NCBI GenBank assembly: GCA_002483445.1
Contig: DLHY01000086.1
Coordinates: forward strand, 1-64,000
Direction of reading: 5' to 3'
Source of the DNA: Blastocatellia bacterium UBA7656
Lineage (GTDB): Bacteria > Acidobacteriota > Blastocatellia > UBA7656
Length of the DNA: 64,000 bases
Position numbers and translations under genes: made by a program. Below the pieces are notes generated by a model, which saw only the letters and a program-made list of their open reading frames with translations, was not told the origin of the DNA and did no database searches. Numbering within the stretch: the first letter of the stretch is position 1; each line of letters starts with the position of its first letter. Shown here piece by piece: positions 1-8,414 of the stretch.

Positions 1-27
1 CCGACCCCTGACCCCTGACCCCTGCTT
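1..27. repeat. GACCCCT short tandem repeat
   Basis: Three to four copies of a CTGACCCCTG-type unit at the window edge. The same unit recurs around 20135-20290 and a related GACCACC unit at 31060-31087, so it is an interspersed short tandem repeat. Confidence 0.7.
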
Positions 28-759
28 ATGAAAACAACTATCATTGCATTGATCGCTTTTATGATGCTCGCTTCACCGTCGCAGGCCATCATCATTCGTC
101 ACGACCGCGACGACGCGCGTTACATCGAACTCGGATCGCGCTATCCGGCTGTCTGTTTCGTCGGGCGTGATGGCGAAGGCACGCTGATCGCGTCTGATTG
201 GGTGTTGACAGCCGCGCACGTCGCCGCAGGAATTCCAAAGAATTCCATGAAGGTCACTTTCGACCGCGAATACCGAATCGAAAAGATAATCATTCATCCG
301 GACTGGCGCGACGGAGGGCCGAACGATCTGGCTTTGATCAAGCTCTCAGAGCCGGTTTCAGGGATCAAGCCTGTTTCGGTTTACACCGCGACGGATGAAG
401 TCGGGAAAATAATCACTTTCGTCGGGCGAGGCGACACAGGCACGGGACTGACAGGCCCGCGTGTGATGGATCGCAAAAAGCGCGGAGCGACGAATAAAAT
501 CGAAGCGGCGGATGAGCGTTGGCTCTACTTCACATTTGACGATCCCGCGACGGCCACTGACATGGAAGGCATCAGCGGGCCGGGCGACAGCGGCGGCCCT
601 GCGCTGCTGGAAAAAGACGGGAAGCTCTACACTCTCGGAGTGAGCGTGTGGGGCAATCCGGGTAAGAACGGTCGCGGGACTTATGGAGCGAAGGAAGGAT
701 ACACGCGATTGTCTCAGTACGCTCAGTGGATCGCGCAGCAGATCGCGGGCAAGCGATAA
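28..759 (+). CDS. Secreted trypsin-like serine protease
   Basis: A 243-residue chymotrypsin-fold (S1) protease, probably exported. Residues 1-20 are a signal peptide (charged start, hydrophobic core, SPSQA end). The catalytic triad is visible: His64 in TAAH, Asp100 in NDLALI and Ser188 in GDSGGP. The length fits a bare protease domain with no PDZ domain, so this is not a DegP/HtrA protein. The substrate is unknown. It begins directly after a run of the GACCCCT repeat that opens the window and has no clear ribosome binding site, but the ATG precedes a convincing signal peptide. Confidence 0.9.
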   Translation: MKTTIIALIAFMMLASPSQAIIIRHDRDDARYIELGSRYPAVCFVGRDGEGTLIASDWVLTAAHVAAGIPKNSMKVTFDREYRIEKIIIHPDWRDGGPNDLALIKLSEPVSGIKPVSVYTATDEVGKIITFVGRGDTGTGLTGPRVMDRKKRGATNKIEAADERWLYFTFDDPATATDMEGISGPGDSGGPALLEKDGKLYTLGVSVWGNPGKNGRGTYGAKEGYTRLSQYAQWIAQQIAGKR

Positions 760-811
760 ACACAGGCTCAAAGCAATGGAACATTGAGCCTGTGCCGTTA
801 TAGAGTCAGCG

Positions 812-990
812 CAAAGGTTTTTCTCTGCGTAAACTCTGCGTCTTGTATGTTCGACAAGCTGCCAGCTTGTCGTTGCTTCGAGCAACGGACTGTTGATTTC
901 CAGCAGCGAGAGGCGAAAGCCTCCGGCAAGCTGGCAGCTTGCCGGACAACGCCGCGCCTCTGCGTCAGGAACCACTCTCGCTGTTTATGC
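812..990. repeat. Interspersed palindromic repeat with CTCTGCG words
   Basis: The 252-base gap after the protease gene holds no gene. It contains CTGCGTAAACTCTGCGTC at its start and a palindromic core, AAGCTGCCAGCTTG near 855 and AAGCTGGCAGCTTG near 927, separated by about 60 bases. Both words recur elsewhere in the window (3535, 7141, 10858, 25771, 42985, 58436; CTCTGCG words at 20584 and 32717). This is a REP/BIME-like pair. Confidence 0.75.
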
Positions 991-1011
991 TTATGCAAGA
1001 CGCTATAATTT

Positions 1012-1698
1012 TCACTCCCCGCCGTTCTCTCCAACAGCCGCGCGCACATAAGCGAGGTACTCGCGTTCGGGCAGCGCGCCGACGAATTCCGTCGTCTCGT
1101 TGACGACGATCTTAGGCACGCCGCGCACTCCGTAGCGATGGGCGAGATCGGGAAACTCGGTGGCTTCGATAACATCAGCCGTAACGCGAGAGCTTTCAAC
1201 TGCCATCTTGTGGGCCAGACTGGCCGCTGCCGGGCAATACGGTCAGGTCGGTGTTGTGAATACCTTGATGTGAACGTCTTCTTCAAGCGTCGCCAGAAAC
1301 TGGCGCGTCTCTTCCGAAAGATCGGTCTCCCCTTTTGAAACATCTACCAGATCGGAAATGAAAGACGAAAACTCATAGCCTGACGGTATGCCGAAAAATC
1401 TGACGCGCCCGCGCGACGCGCCTTCGATCACAAATGCCGGAACTCGATCAATGCCTAAAGCGAATGCTTCTTCCCTGGCCTTGCTCAGTTCATGAACGGT
1501 GAGTTTTACATGGTCTGAGAGCGCGGCGACTTCTTCGAGCAGTTGGCGCGTAGGCTCGCACGTTTCGCACTGTTCTCGTCCGGGGACGATGATCGGCGAA
1601 GGCTGCTCGGTGAACATTATGATTTCGACATCGCTCGTGATGTTTTCATCGAAATGATTGCGGATCGTCTCCTGATCCTTTTCAGATATGATTGCCAT
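1012..1698 (-). CDS. Protein disulfide oxidoreductase, selenocysteine-containing (UGA at 1243-1245)
   Basis: Two fused thioredoxin folds, as in the PDO/glutaredoxin-like family that catalyses dithiol-disulfide exchange in the cytoplasm. The first redox site is CETC (C44, C47). The second site reads TTPT-UGA-PYCPAAA, so the UGA replaces the first Cys of a CPYC motif and would give Sec152-Pro-Tyr-Cys155. Translation continues in the same frame for 76 more codons through HKMA, the cis-proline motif GVPKIV and a normal C-terminus. The product is 228 residues with Sec, the usual PDO length of about 225. A bSECIS-like hairpin follows the UGA (1213-1225). Start chosen at ATG 1698, behind AAAAGGAG; an upstream ATG at 1788 lies in repeat-derived sequence. 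The gene lies downstream of the pterin dehydratase and lipoprotein genes on the same strand. A point-mutated pseudogene is the alternative, but intact sequence beyond the UGA and a second Sec gene in the window argue against it. Confidence 0.85.
1213..1225 (-). promoter_or_regulatory. Candidate bSECIS hairpin of the PDO gene
   Basis: On the mRNA this is GGCCA-GUC-UGGCC, a perfect 5-bp stem with a 3-base loop that begins with G. The loop lies 23-25 bases after the UGA, inside the spacing known for bacterial SECIS elements, which also carry a G at the start of the apical loop. A lower helix UGCC/GGCA (bases 7-10 and 39-42 after the UGA) could extend it. Confidence 0.7.
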
Positions 1699-1714
1699 CT
1701 GTTTCTCCTTTTCA

Positions 1715-1746
1715 AAGTCTGGAGTCTGGAGTCCGGAGTCTGGAGT
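1715..1746. repeat. GTCTGGAGTC short tandem repeat
   Basis: Four imperfect copies of GTCTGGAGTC just upstream of the PDO start. They lie in the 93-base gap before the pterin dehydratase gene. Confidence 0.7.
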
Positions 1747-1791
1747 CAGAAGAAATCTCCGGACTTGTGCCTGACTTTCGACCCTCATGTT

Positions 1792-2091
1792 TTATGTTGT
1801 CAAATTTTGTTGACCCGTCATCGCGTCGATTTTTTCCGCAAGCGCGAAGTCGCGCTCGGTCACTGCGCTGGCGACGTGCGTCCAGTTGCGCAGCGTCACT
1901 TCGTTGTAATGGATATGGATGTCGGGATGATGATCGACGGATTCGGCAACGTAGCCCACGGCGTTTGCGAACATCAACGCCCGCATGAAATTTTTGAAGC
2001 GATAAGTTTTCTCGATGCAGCCTTCGCCCTTCGACCATCCATCGAGTCGATTCAACATCTCTTCTATCTGCGCGTCGCTCAGTTTCGTCAT
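1792..2091 (-). CDS. phhB: 4a-hydroxytetrahydrobiopterin dehydratase (PCD/DCoH)
   Basis: A 99-residue pterin-4a-carbinolamine dehydratase, which regenerates tetrahydropterin cofactor by dehydrating the 4a-hydroxy form. The family signature is visible in the second half: HHPDIHIHYN, followed by VTLRNWTH. The length is typical. Three bases separate it from the lipoprotein gene upstream, so the two are probably co-transcribed, perhaps with the PDO gene downstream. No aromatic amino acid hydroxylase is visible in the window, so the partner enzyme is elsewhere or the protein has another role. Confidence 0.93.
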   Translation of the reverse strand: MTKLSDAQIEEMLNRLDGWSKGEGCIEKTYRFKNFMRALMFANAVGYVAESVDHHPDIHIHYNEVTLRNWTHVASAVTERDFALAEKIDAMTGQQNLTT

Positions 2092-2094
2092 AAC

Positions 2095-2466
2095 TCAGTG
2101 AGTCGGTATCTTCTGCGGGCCGGTTGAGTTGAAAACATGCCGCACTTGCCCGCCTTCAAGAGTCGAGACCGCGATGGGGATTTCGTGTGTTACATCGTCG
2201 CGAGAGAAGGATTTGACCGTGACTTTGACATACTCGCTTCGATATTTCGAAATCACGGCTTCAGCAGCGGCTTTGACTTGGGACTCAGGAGCCTGAGAGC
2301 CGACTTTGATATTGATAGTGATGGCGCTTTTGTCCGACGCTCGATCTTCTCCCAGCACGACGAATGTTTCGGCTGGGCCGTGAACCGGGGCGTCGTGAGC
2401 GCATCCGACAGCCAGCGCGGCGACCGCGATCATAACAGCCTTGAAAATTCTCTGCCTTCCCATCAC
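2095..2466 (-). CDS. Small lipoprotein of unknown function
   Basis: A 123-residue protein with a lipoprotein signal peptide: basic start, hydrophobic run, lipobox ALAVGC with the lipidated Cys at residue 22. The mature part is soluble, with no cysteine pair or repeat, and I do not recognise the family. It begins the minus-strand run lipoprotein, pterin dehydratase, PDO. The envelope location follows from the lipobox; the function cannot be read from the sequence. Confidence 0.7.
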   Translation of the reverse strand: MMGRQRIFKAVMIAVAALAVGCAHDAPVHGPAETFVVLGEDRASDKSAITINIKVGSQAPESQVKAAAEAVISKYRSEYVKVTVKSFSRDDVTHEIPIAVSTLEGGQVRHVFNSTGPQKIPTH

Positions 2467-2570
2467 ATCTTCATTGTGAAACCCGCAGGGCGGCGCGTCA
2501 ACCTGAGAAATCTCGAACCGGGCTGAAACCTTTTCAAAAGAGCCGCCACTAACAGGGCGTTACTAAACAA

Positions 2571-2640
2571 GTGACGAGTGACGAGCGACAAGTGCTTTCG
2601 TGCATTCTCATCACTCATCACTCATCACTCATCACTTACA
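2571..2640. repeat. ATCACTC short tandem repeat
   Basis: GTGACGAGTGACGAGCGACAAG followed by several copies of TCATCACTCA, lying upstream of the first DUF4097 gene. The same unit recurs at 10698-10735, 10985-11010 and 23450-23480. Confidence 0.7.
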
Positions 2641-2658
2641 GAAAAGGAGTCTCTGGTT

Positions 2659-3453
2659 ATGAGCAAAAAACTATTCCGCTTTGCTGCTCTGGTGATCGCT
2701 TGTCTTACGTTGAGTCTTGCGGCTTCGGCTCAGGATTTTCAGAAATCTTATTCAATCGGCGCGGGCGGCAAAGTTCGCATCAGCAGCGTGTCGGGCGACA
2801 TCACGGTTAAAAGTTACAACGGCGATTCGATTCAGGTCTCCGCATTCAAAACGGGACGCGACCGCGAATTGGTCGAGGTCGAAGACCTCAGCAGCGGCAA
2901 CATGATCGAGTTGAAATCGCGTTACCCTGAACAGTGCAACTGCGACGCCAGCATACGGTTCGAGGTGATGGTTCCTTCGGAATCGAAATACGATTTCGAG
3001 AGGCTTTCGACCGCAAGCGGCGACATCTCTGTGACAGGCGCGAGAGGCGCGCTCACGGCCAAGTCCGCAAGCGGTGATGTGAATGTGACAGGTTTTTCGG
3101 GCGAGGTGAGAGTCTCGACCGCAAGCGGCGATATTCATATTTCGGATGTTAGCGGCTCGGTCAACGCTCGCGCGGCAAGCGGCGACCTCAATATTCAGAT
3201 AGCGCGGCTCGAAGGCACAGGGCCGATGGAATTCTCGACGGCGAGCGGCGATGTAACCGTGTCGTTGCCTGCTGACCTCGACGCAGAGGTTGCGATGTCT
3301 ACAGTGAGTGGCGCGCTTGAAACCGATTTCCCGATAGAGGTGAGAGACCGCAAGCGCGGATCAGGTCGTCAGGCTTTCGGGCGTGTAGGCAACGGCTCGC
3401 GAACGGTGAAGATATCGACTGCGTCGGGCGATGTGAGATTGAAGCGGCTTTAA
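2659..3453 (+). CDS. Secreted DUF4097 beta-repeat protein (copy 1)
   Basis: A 264-residue exported protein. After a signal peptide ending ASAQD it consists of repeated beta strands around the word ASGDI/ASGDV (at least seven copies), the pattern of DUF4097, a putative adhesin or beta-solenoid domain. Start set at ATG 2659 behind AAAAGGAG; the open frame extends upstream only through simple repeats. The mature N-terminus (QDFQKSYSIGAGGKVRI) is nearly the same as in the next gene, so they are tandem paralogues. The molecular role is not known. Confidence 0.85.
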   Translation: MSKKLFRFAALVIACLTLSLAASAQDFQKSYSIGAGGKVRISSVSGDITVKSYNGDSIQVSAFKTGRDRELVEVEDLSSGNMIELKSRYPEQCNCDASIRFEVMVPSESKYDFERLSTASGDISVTGARGALTAKSASGDVNVTGFSGEVRVSTASGDIHISDVSGSVNARAASGDLNIQIARLEGTGPMEFSTASGDVTVSLPADLDAEVAMSTVSGALETDFPIEVRDRKRGSGRQAFGRVGNGSRTVKISTASGDVRLKRL

Positions 3454-3534
3454 TCTCAAAGGGTCGCCCCACGGCGAGGCGCGGCCTTCATCTCGAATTG
3501 TTTTCGGAGAATCAAGGAGCGAGAAGTCGTTGAT

Positions 3535-3606
3535 GTAGAACAGGCTGCCAGCCTGTTCACTCGCTGATATTATGAAAACCCACGACAGGCTGGCAGCCCG
3601 TCGTAC
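3535..3606. repeat. REP-like inverted pair, AGGCTGCCAGCCTG core
   Basis: ACAGGCTGCCAGCCTGTTC and ACAGGCTGGCAGCCCG in inverted orientation about 40 bases apart, filling the gap between the two DUF4097 genes. This is one copy of the dispersed family. Confidence 0.8.
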
Positions 3607-3624
3607 TTTCTCGGAGGAGTAAAA

Positions 3625-4374
3625 ATGAAGATATGCTGGTTGCGAGTTGTTGTGGCATCTCTGGCCGTGGGGCTTGCGCTTGCAGGCGCGGCTTCGGCTC
3701 AGGACTTTCAGAAAAATTATAATCCCGGCGCGAACGGGCAGGTTCGCATAGGCAACATATCGGGCGATGTCGAAATCACGGGCTACAATGGGAGCGCCGT
3801 TGTAGTCACGGCTTATAAGGAAGGCCGCGACCGCGATGTGGTCGAGATAGAAGACCGCAGCAGCGGCTCTCGCGTCGATGTGCGGGCGCGTTACCCCGAA
3901 AATTGCCGCCGCTGCGATGTGAGCGTGCGCTTCGAAGTGCAGGTGCCGCAGTCGATGAGCTTCGATTTCGACGGCATCTCTTCGGTCAGCGGCAATGTGC
4001 GTGTCCGCAACGTGACAGGCAGCCTTCGCGCATCCTCAGTGAGCGGCACTGTTCGGATCGAAGATGTGACCGGAACCGTGAGCGCGTCTTCGGTGAGCGG
4101 CAATGTCGAGGTCGATATCAATCGATTGGAAGGTTCGGACGACATGAAGTTTTCGTCAGTGAGCGGCAATGTCAATGTGAGAATGCCCGCGGGTTTGGAC
4201 GCTCAGGTGAGCATGTCGACGTTGAGCGGATCGCTCGACACGGATTTCCCTGTCGAGGTGAAAGAGAAGAAATACGGGCCGGGTCGTTCGGCCAGCGGTC
4301 GCGTGGGCGACGGCTCGCGCCAACTGCACATGTCGAGCGTATCGGGCAGCATCAGCCTCAGACATTCGAGGTAG
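3625..4374 (+). CDS. Secreted DUF4097 beta-repeat protein (copy 2)
   Basis: A 249-residue paralogue of the preceding gene. It has a signal peptide (ending AASAQD), then the same layout of strand repeats, here with SVSGN/SVSGT in place of ASGD, and a matching C-terminal block (LDTDFPVEVKEKKYGPGR-type). A CRRC pair sits near residue 92-95 where copy 1 has CNC. It is preceded by CGGAGGAG seven bases before the ATG. The two genes share an ancestor and probably a cell-surface or periplasmic location; their role is unknown. Confidence 0.85.
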   Translation: MKICWLRVVVASLAVGLALAGAASAQDFQKNYNPGANGQVRIGNISGDVEITGYNGSAVVVTAYKEGRDRDVVEIEDRSSGSRVDVRARYPENCRRCDVSVRFEVQVPQSMSFDFDGISSVSGNVRVRNVTGSLRASSVSGTVRIEDVTGTVSASSVSGNVEVDINRLEGSDDMKFSSVSGNVNVRMPAGLDAQVSMSTLSGSLDTDFPVEVKEKKYGPGRSASGRVGDGSRQLHMSSVSGSISLRHSR

Positions 4375-4472
4375 TTTTCAGTTTTCAGTTCGCGGTTTTC
4401 AGCTAGAGTCGAATGGTCAGAAATCAGAATCAATACGCTGCTTGCTGAATTCGATCTTCCCGGCTCTTGAGC

Positions 4473-4503
4473 AAAGCGCCTCAGGGCGCTTTTTGCTTTT
4501 TTT
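4473..4503 (+). terminator. Intrinsic terminator
   Basis: AAAGCGCC-TCAG-GGCGCTTT, an 8-bp stem with a 4-base loop, followed by TTGCTTTTTTT. It ends the DUF4097 transcript and separates it from the cassette at 4560. Confidence 0.8.
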
Positions 4504-4559
4504 CTGTATAGCAGATCGAACAGAAATGGTATAGAGTGTAAAAAAACGGAGGCAATCAA

Positions 4560-5039
4560 GTGGCTCAGGAAACCGCAGGAATTCCAGAAGCAAACATAGA
4601 TGTCGCTCAGGAGCGTGAGAAGCCGCGACTTGTATCTTTGCTGTTTTATGATTTTGCAAATAGAACTGCTAATGGAAAGTTCAACCTTTCAGGTATTTTT
4701 GATCGTATCGCCGTAGATGCCGAGAAAAAACGGACACGTTCTTTTGGAATGTTTGTTAAAACGGCAGAAACACACGAAGGGATTATTCGCATACTCATAC
4801 TCGATCCTAACGGGCAACTCATTGCCGGGCTGGATTTTGGTTTGGCCGAGAAAGAATATCCAAAGGACGAGAAATACCACATAGCACAAGCGTCAGGGGG
4901 GATTGAATTCGATACCCCTGTAGAGGGGCTTTATTGGTTTGATGTTTCGTACAACGGCAAGTCGCTAGGCGGAACCGCATTACAGGTAGACTTTGCGAGA
5001 TCGGAGAATAAAGATGGGAACACAGTTAGTAACTCTTGA
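4560..5039 (+). CDS. DUF6941-like protein
   Basis: A 159-residue cytosolic-looking protein with a GTG start. The central part (SLLFYDFANRTANGKFNLSG, then FGMFVKTAETHEG) matches what I recall of DUF6941, a small beta-rich family of unknown function. Its last 26 bases overlap the start of the next gene, and that gene abuts a PIN-domain gene, so the three appear to form one operon. It is somewhat more AT-rich than its neighbours, which suggests acquisition. The family assignment is from memory of the pattern and is moderate. Confidence 0.65.
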   Translation: MAQETAGIPEANIDVAQEREKPRLVSLLFYDFANRTANGKFNLSGIFDRIAVDAEKKRTRSFGMFVKTAETHEGIIRILILDPNGQLIAGLDFGLAEKEYPKDEKYHIAQASGGIEFDTPVEGLYWFDVSYNGKSLGGTALQVDFARSENKDGNTVSNS

Positions 5040-5280
5040 GCAGGTGGTTACTTATCATTCAGAGAAGATAAAATTTAGCGGTCGCGTCGATCAACCACAG
5101 TTCACGGGCGAAATCACCGATGCGCGCAACACTATCAGTATTTCCGAATATGTAGAGCATGATTATCAATCAATAGTTCCTTTCGAGGGTATGTTTGCGG
5201 GTAGCAGCTTCTGGAATGACCTGCCTGAGTTTTTGGAAGAATACTGGCGAGAGATTGATGAGACTGTAGAGACAGATTAA
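5014..5280 (+). CDS. Small acidic protein, possible antitoxin
   Basis: An 88-residue acidic protein starting at ATG 5014 behind CGGAG. It overlaps the previous gene by 26 bases and ends exactly where the PIN-domain gene begins. No family is recognised; it lacks the AbrB, CopG or Phd patterns of common VapB antitoxins. Position and size suggest it may be the antitoxin or regulator for the PIN protein, which is an inference only. Confidence 0.55.
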   Translation: MGTQLVTLEQVVTYHSEKIKFSGRVDQPQFTGEITDARNTISISEYVEHDYQSIVPFEGMFAGSSFWNDLPEFLEEYWREIDETVETD

Positions 5281-5757
5281 GTGTACATCCTTGACACTAA
5301 TATGCTGAAATTCTATTTCGAGCAACCGCAGAACTACCCTGATATGGTGCGGCGTATAAGGGATGCTGATGCTCGCCGCTTGATTTGTATTACCGTCGTT
5401 AATGCCCAGGAGATACTTCATCATGCGGTCAACGCCCTTAAGGATAGGCCAGACCAAAAAGAGCGCGTGATTCTGCAATTATACGAAGACCTCTTTAATC
5501 TACTGGCATTCTTGAGACACATACCCGTACTTCCATTTGATAAAGACGCATATCGCCGCTTCGTTGCTATTAGCCAGGTGCAGACAGGTATCGGCACACG
5601 AGACAGGCGAATAGCAGCTATCGCACTTGCTCGTGATGCCACTGTTGTTACAGCCAATCGGCGGCACTTCGATTTGGTTCCTGAATTAAAAGTAGAAGAC
5701 TGGACAATCAATCCATCTCAATCAGCAACACAAGATCAGGATACCACCGTTCCTTGA
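5281..5757 (+). CDS. PIN-domain protein, VapC-like putative RNase
   Basis: A 158-residue PIN domain. The acidic metal-binding residues are visible: the Asp of LDTNML at the N-terminus, the Glu of NAQEIL, and the Asp of GTRDRRIAAIAL, followed by VTANRRHF. PIN toxins of the VapC group cleave tRNA or rRNA, but this length and sequence are also compatible with a stand-alone PIN RNase. The GTG start directly follows the stop codon of the preceding gene, indicating translational coupling. Confidence 0.75.
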   Translation: MYILDTNMLKFYFEQPQNYPDMVRRIRDADARRLICITVVNAQEILHHAVNALKDRPDQKERVILQLYEDLFNLLAFLRHIPVLPFDKDAYRRFVAISQVQTGIGTRDRRIAAIALARDATVVTANRRHFDLVPELKVEDWTINPSQSATQDQDTTVP

Positions 5758-5831
5758 CAGCCTCGCGCGCAATCGGTTAGTGTACAGTGTTTCGTTCAGA
5801 GATAAATTTTCGACAGGAGTGACCGAAGAAA

Positions 5832-6041
5832 GTGAAGCCCGATATTCATCCCAAGTACATGAAGACGAACGTTCATTGCGCGTGCGGCGAGACGTGGGAG
5901 ACGCGCTCCACGAAATCTGAAATCCGGCTCGAAATCTGCTCCAATTGTCATCCCTTCTTCACCGGCAAGCAGAAGCTCATCGATACAGCCGGTCGAGTGG
6001 AAAGATTCAATCGCAAGTACGGTCGCAAAACCGAAGCTTAA
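5832..6041 (+). CDS. rpmE: 50S ribosomal protein L31
   Basis: A 69-residue L31 of the zinc-binding type: Cys16, Cys18, Cys36 and Cys39 are all present, with the family block [14 protein letters not shown]. The start is a GTG about a dozen bases after ACAGGAG. It heads a translation cluster with prfA and prmC, an arrangement common in several phyla. Confidence 0.96.
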   Translation: MKPDIHPKYMKTNVHCACGETWETRSTKSEIRLEICSNCHPFFTGKQKLIDTAGRVERFNRKYGRKTEA

Positions 6042-6057
6042 ACGTTTCACAACCTGG

Positions 6058-6108
6058 AACTGGTTGCCGGACGCTGACTAGAGCAGCATCAGGCAACCAG
6101 TTTTTCTT
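6058..6108 (+). terminator. Intrinsic terminator after rpmE
   Basis: AACTGGTTGCC and GGCAACCAGTT pair perfectly over 11 bp around a 23-base loop and are followed by TTTTC. It lies between rpmE and the DUF1385 gene. Confidence 0.8.
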
Positions 6109-6123
6109 TGCTGGCGAGGAAGT

Positions 6124-7137
6124 ATGAAAGAAGAACAAATAGTGGTAGGCGGACAGGCCGTCATCGAAGGCGTGATGATGCGCGCGCCGCGCTCTTACGC
6201 CGTGGCGGTTCGACGCCGCGACGGGGAGATAGTTTCTATGGGAGAGCCGCTCCCTGCGCTTGCAGAAAAATATCCGCTGCTCCGCGTCCCCGTGCTTCGC
6301 GGCTCGGCGGTGCTGCTGCACTCTATGTACCTCGGCATCAAAGCCTTGAACTTTTCGGCCAACATCACTTTTCACGAAGAAGAAAACGACTCTTCGCAAA
6401 AGAAAGCGAAGAGCAATTCCTCGGCAAGCGCCGTCGGCTCGATAGCCCTGGCTATCCTGATCAACATAGTGATGTTCATCGTGCTGCCGCTCGTTCTGAC
6501 CAACATGATATTCGTTTACCTCGGCGGCGGAACTATCGGAGCAGGATCAGAAAGCGGCGCCTGGTATGCAGAGGCATGGGCATGGCTTCAGGCTGCGATG
6601 AAGCCCGTTCGCCCGTCAGTCGCTTTCAATCTCGTCGATGGATTGATACGCATGACCTTCTTTCTGATTATGATCGTCACCTTCTCTCTTCTGCGCGATA
6701 TACGCCGCGTGTTCGAGTATCACGGAGCGGAACACAAAGTCGTTCACACCTGGGAAGCGGGGGAAGAGTTGATAGTCGAGAACGCCCGCCGCAAGCCGCG
6801 CCAGCATCCGCGCTGCGGCACGAGTTTTCTTATGATAGTGATGATGGTTTCGATCATCGCTTTTTCTGTGATCAAATTCGATTCGCTGTTTCTGAATTTT
6901 CTGGTTCGGCTTGCGTTGATTCCGCTCATAGCCGGAGTTTCTTATGAAGTCATCCGCGCATCGGCGCGAAGCCGCGCGCAGTGGTTCTTCTCCATCATCA
7001 CCCGTCCGGGAATCTGGCTTCAGAACCTCACGACCAGAGAGCCGGACGACAGTCAGCTTGAAGTCGCCCTGTTCGCATTGAAAGAATCACTCAGGCTTGA
7101 GCCTGCGGCGCAGGAAGAAACGGCGAAAGCGGCTTGA
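6124..7137 (+). CDS. DUF1385 (YqhQ-like) membrane protein
   Basis: A 337-residue membrane protein of the DUF1385/YqhQ family. The N-terminal block [20 protein letters not shown] is the family hallmark. At least four hydrophobic segments follow, with the conserved [14 protein letters not shown] and [14 protein letters not shown] motifs rich in His, Glu and Cys that could bind metal. The biochemical function is unknown. Its place between rpmE and prfA is the common arrangement for this family. Confidence 0.88.
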   Translation: MKEEQIVVGGQAVIEGVMMRAPRSYAVAVRRRDGEIVSMGEPLPALAEKYPLLRVPVLRGSAVLLHSMYLGIKALNFSANITFHEEENDSSQKKAKSNSSASAVGSIALAILINIVMFIVLPLVLTNMIFVYLGGGTIGAGSESGAWYAEAWAWLQAAMKPVRPSVAFNLVDGLIRMTFFLIMIVTFSLLRDIRRVFEYHGAEHKVVHTWEAGEELIVENARRKPRQHPRCGTSFLMIVMMVSIIAFSVIKFDSLFLNFLVRLALIPLIAGVSYEVIRASARSRAQWFFSIITRPGIWLQNLTTREPDDSQLEVALFALKESLRLEPAAQEETAKAA

Positions 7138-7140
7138 GGT

Positions 7141-7218
7141 AGAACCGTCGGCCAGCCTGTTCACGCACGGAAAGCATGAAAATTAGAGAATCCGCAGGCT
7201 GGCAGCCTGCTCTACATT
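7141..7218. repeat. REP-like inverted pair
   Basis: GGCCAGCCTGTTC and GCAGGCTGGCAGCCTGC in inverted orientation in the gap between the DUF1385 gene and prfA. Member of the dispersed family. Confidence 0.75.
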
Positions 7219-7230
7219 TTCCGAGGCTTT

Positions 7231-8310
7231 ATGTTCGATAAACTGGACACGCTCGAAGAAAAATACGAAGAACTGACGCGGCAGCTAAGTGAGCCTGAAC
7301 TGCTGGCCGATCAGCAGCGGTATACGCGGGCGGCCAAGCAACATCGCGACCTCGAAGAAATCGTTTCGAAGTATCGTCAGTTCAAATCTCTCGACCGCGG
7401 CATCAACGATACGAAAGAGATGCTCGAAATCGAAGAGGACGCGGAGATGGTCGAGCTTGTTCGCGCGGAGATGGTCGAGCTTGAGCAAACCCGCAGCCGC
7501 GTCGAAGAAGAGTTGAAGGTCCTGCTTATCCCCAAAGACCCGAACGACGAAAAGAACGTCATACTCGAAATCCGCGCTGGCACGGGCGGAGACGAAGCCA
7601 CTTTGTTTGCCTCCGAGATCATGCGAATGTACGCGCGATACAGCGAGCGACAGGGCTGGAGGGTTCAAACGCTCGACGTGTCGGAATCAGGCATCGGCGG
7701 CATCAAGGAAGCGATCCTTCTGATCGAAGGCGACAAGGTTTATTCAAAGCTCAAGCACGAATCGGGCGTCCATCGCGTTCAGCGCGTGCCTCAGACTGAA
7801 AGCTCCGGGCGGATTCACACCTCTGCCATAACGGTCGCCATACTTCCTGAAGCCGAAGAGGTCGATATTCGCATCGATCCGAAAGACCTTCGCATAGACA
7901 CCTTTTGTTCTTCAGGGCCGGGAGGTCAATCGGTTAATACGACTTATTCGGCTGTGCGACTGACTCACCTGCCTACGAACACGGTCGTCTCGATGCAGGA
8001 TGAAAAATCGCAGATCAAGAACCGCGAAAAGGCGATGCGAGTGTTGCGCTCTCGATTGCTTGAGATGGAGCAGCAGAAACAGCATAACGCCATTGCATCG
8101 GAGCGCCGCTCGATGGTCGGAAGCGGCGATAGATCGGAGAAGATTCGCACTTATAATTTCAAGGACAATCGCGTGACCGATCATCGCATAGGCTACACCG
8201 CGCACCAGTTGGATCAGTTCATGGAAGGCGACATAGGCGAACTCATCGACGCGCTGGTGGCGCACTTCCAGGCCGAAAAGCTCAAGACCGAGGCCGAAGC
8301 CGCCGCTTAG
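7231..8310 (+). CDS. prfA: Peptide chain release factor 1
   Basis: A 359-residue class I release factor that hydrolyses peptidyl-tRNA at UAA/UAG codons. The GGQ motif is Gly231-Gly232-Gln233 within [17 protein letters not shown]. The recognition region [21 protein letters not shown] is of the usual type. The length and C-terminal coiled part are typical of RF1. RF1 does not read UGA, so it would not compete with the proposed selenocysteine codons; RF2 is not in the window. Confidence 0.97.
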   Translation: MFDKLDTLEEKYEELTRQLSEPELLADQQRYTRAAKQHRDLEEIVSKYRQFKSLDRGINDTKEMLEIEEDAEMVELVRAEMVELEQTRSRVEEELKVLLIPKDPNDEKNVILEIRAGTGGDEATLFASEIMRMYARYSERQGWRVQTLDVSESGIGGIKEAILLIEGDKVYSKLKHESGVHRVQRVPQTESSGRIHTSAITVAILPEAEEVDIRIDPKDLRIDTFCSSGPGGQSVNTTYSAVRLTHLPTNTVVSMQDEKSQIKNREKAMRVLRSRLLEMEQQKQHNAIASERRSMVGSGDRSEKIRTYNFKDNRVTDHRIGYTAHQLDQFMEGDIGELIDALVAHFQAEKLKTEAEAAA

Positions 8311-8414
8311 ATAGCTCCTGGCGAAGAGCCGGTCGAATGAGCCAGCACTATAATAAAACTGTTTTTCCAGGCCAGCCGTAGATACCTTTGCAATCACACT
8401 CTCAGGAGGGCCGA

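Noticed and set aside
1012..1788. A frameshift or pseudogene in the PDO gene
   Set aside because: The downstream part is in the same frame (both frames agree modulo 3), so only one UGA codon interrupts the gene, at a redox Cys position. A hairpin follows. Sec is the simpler reading.
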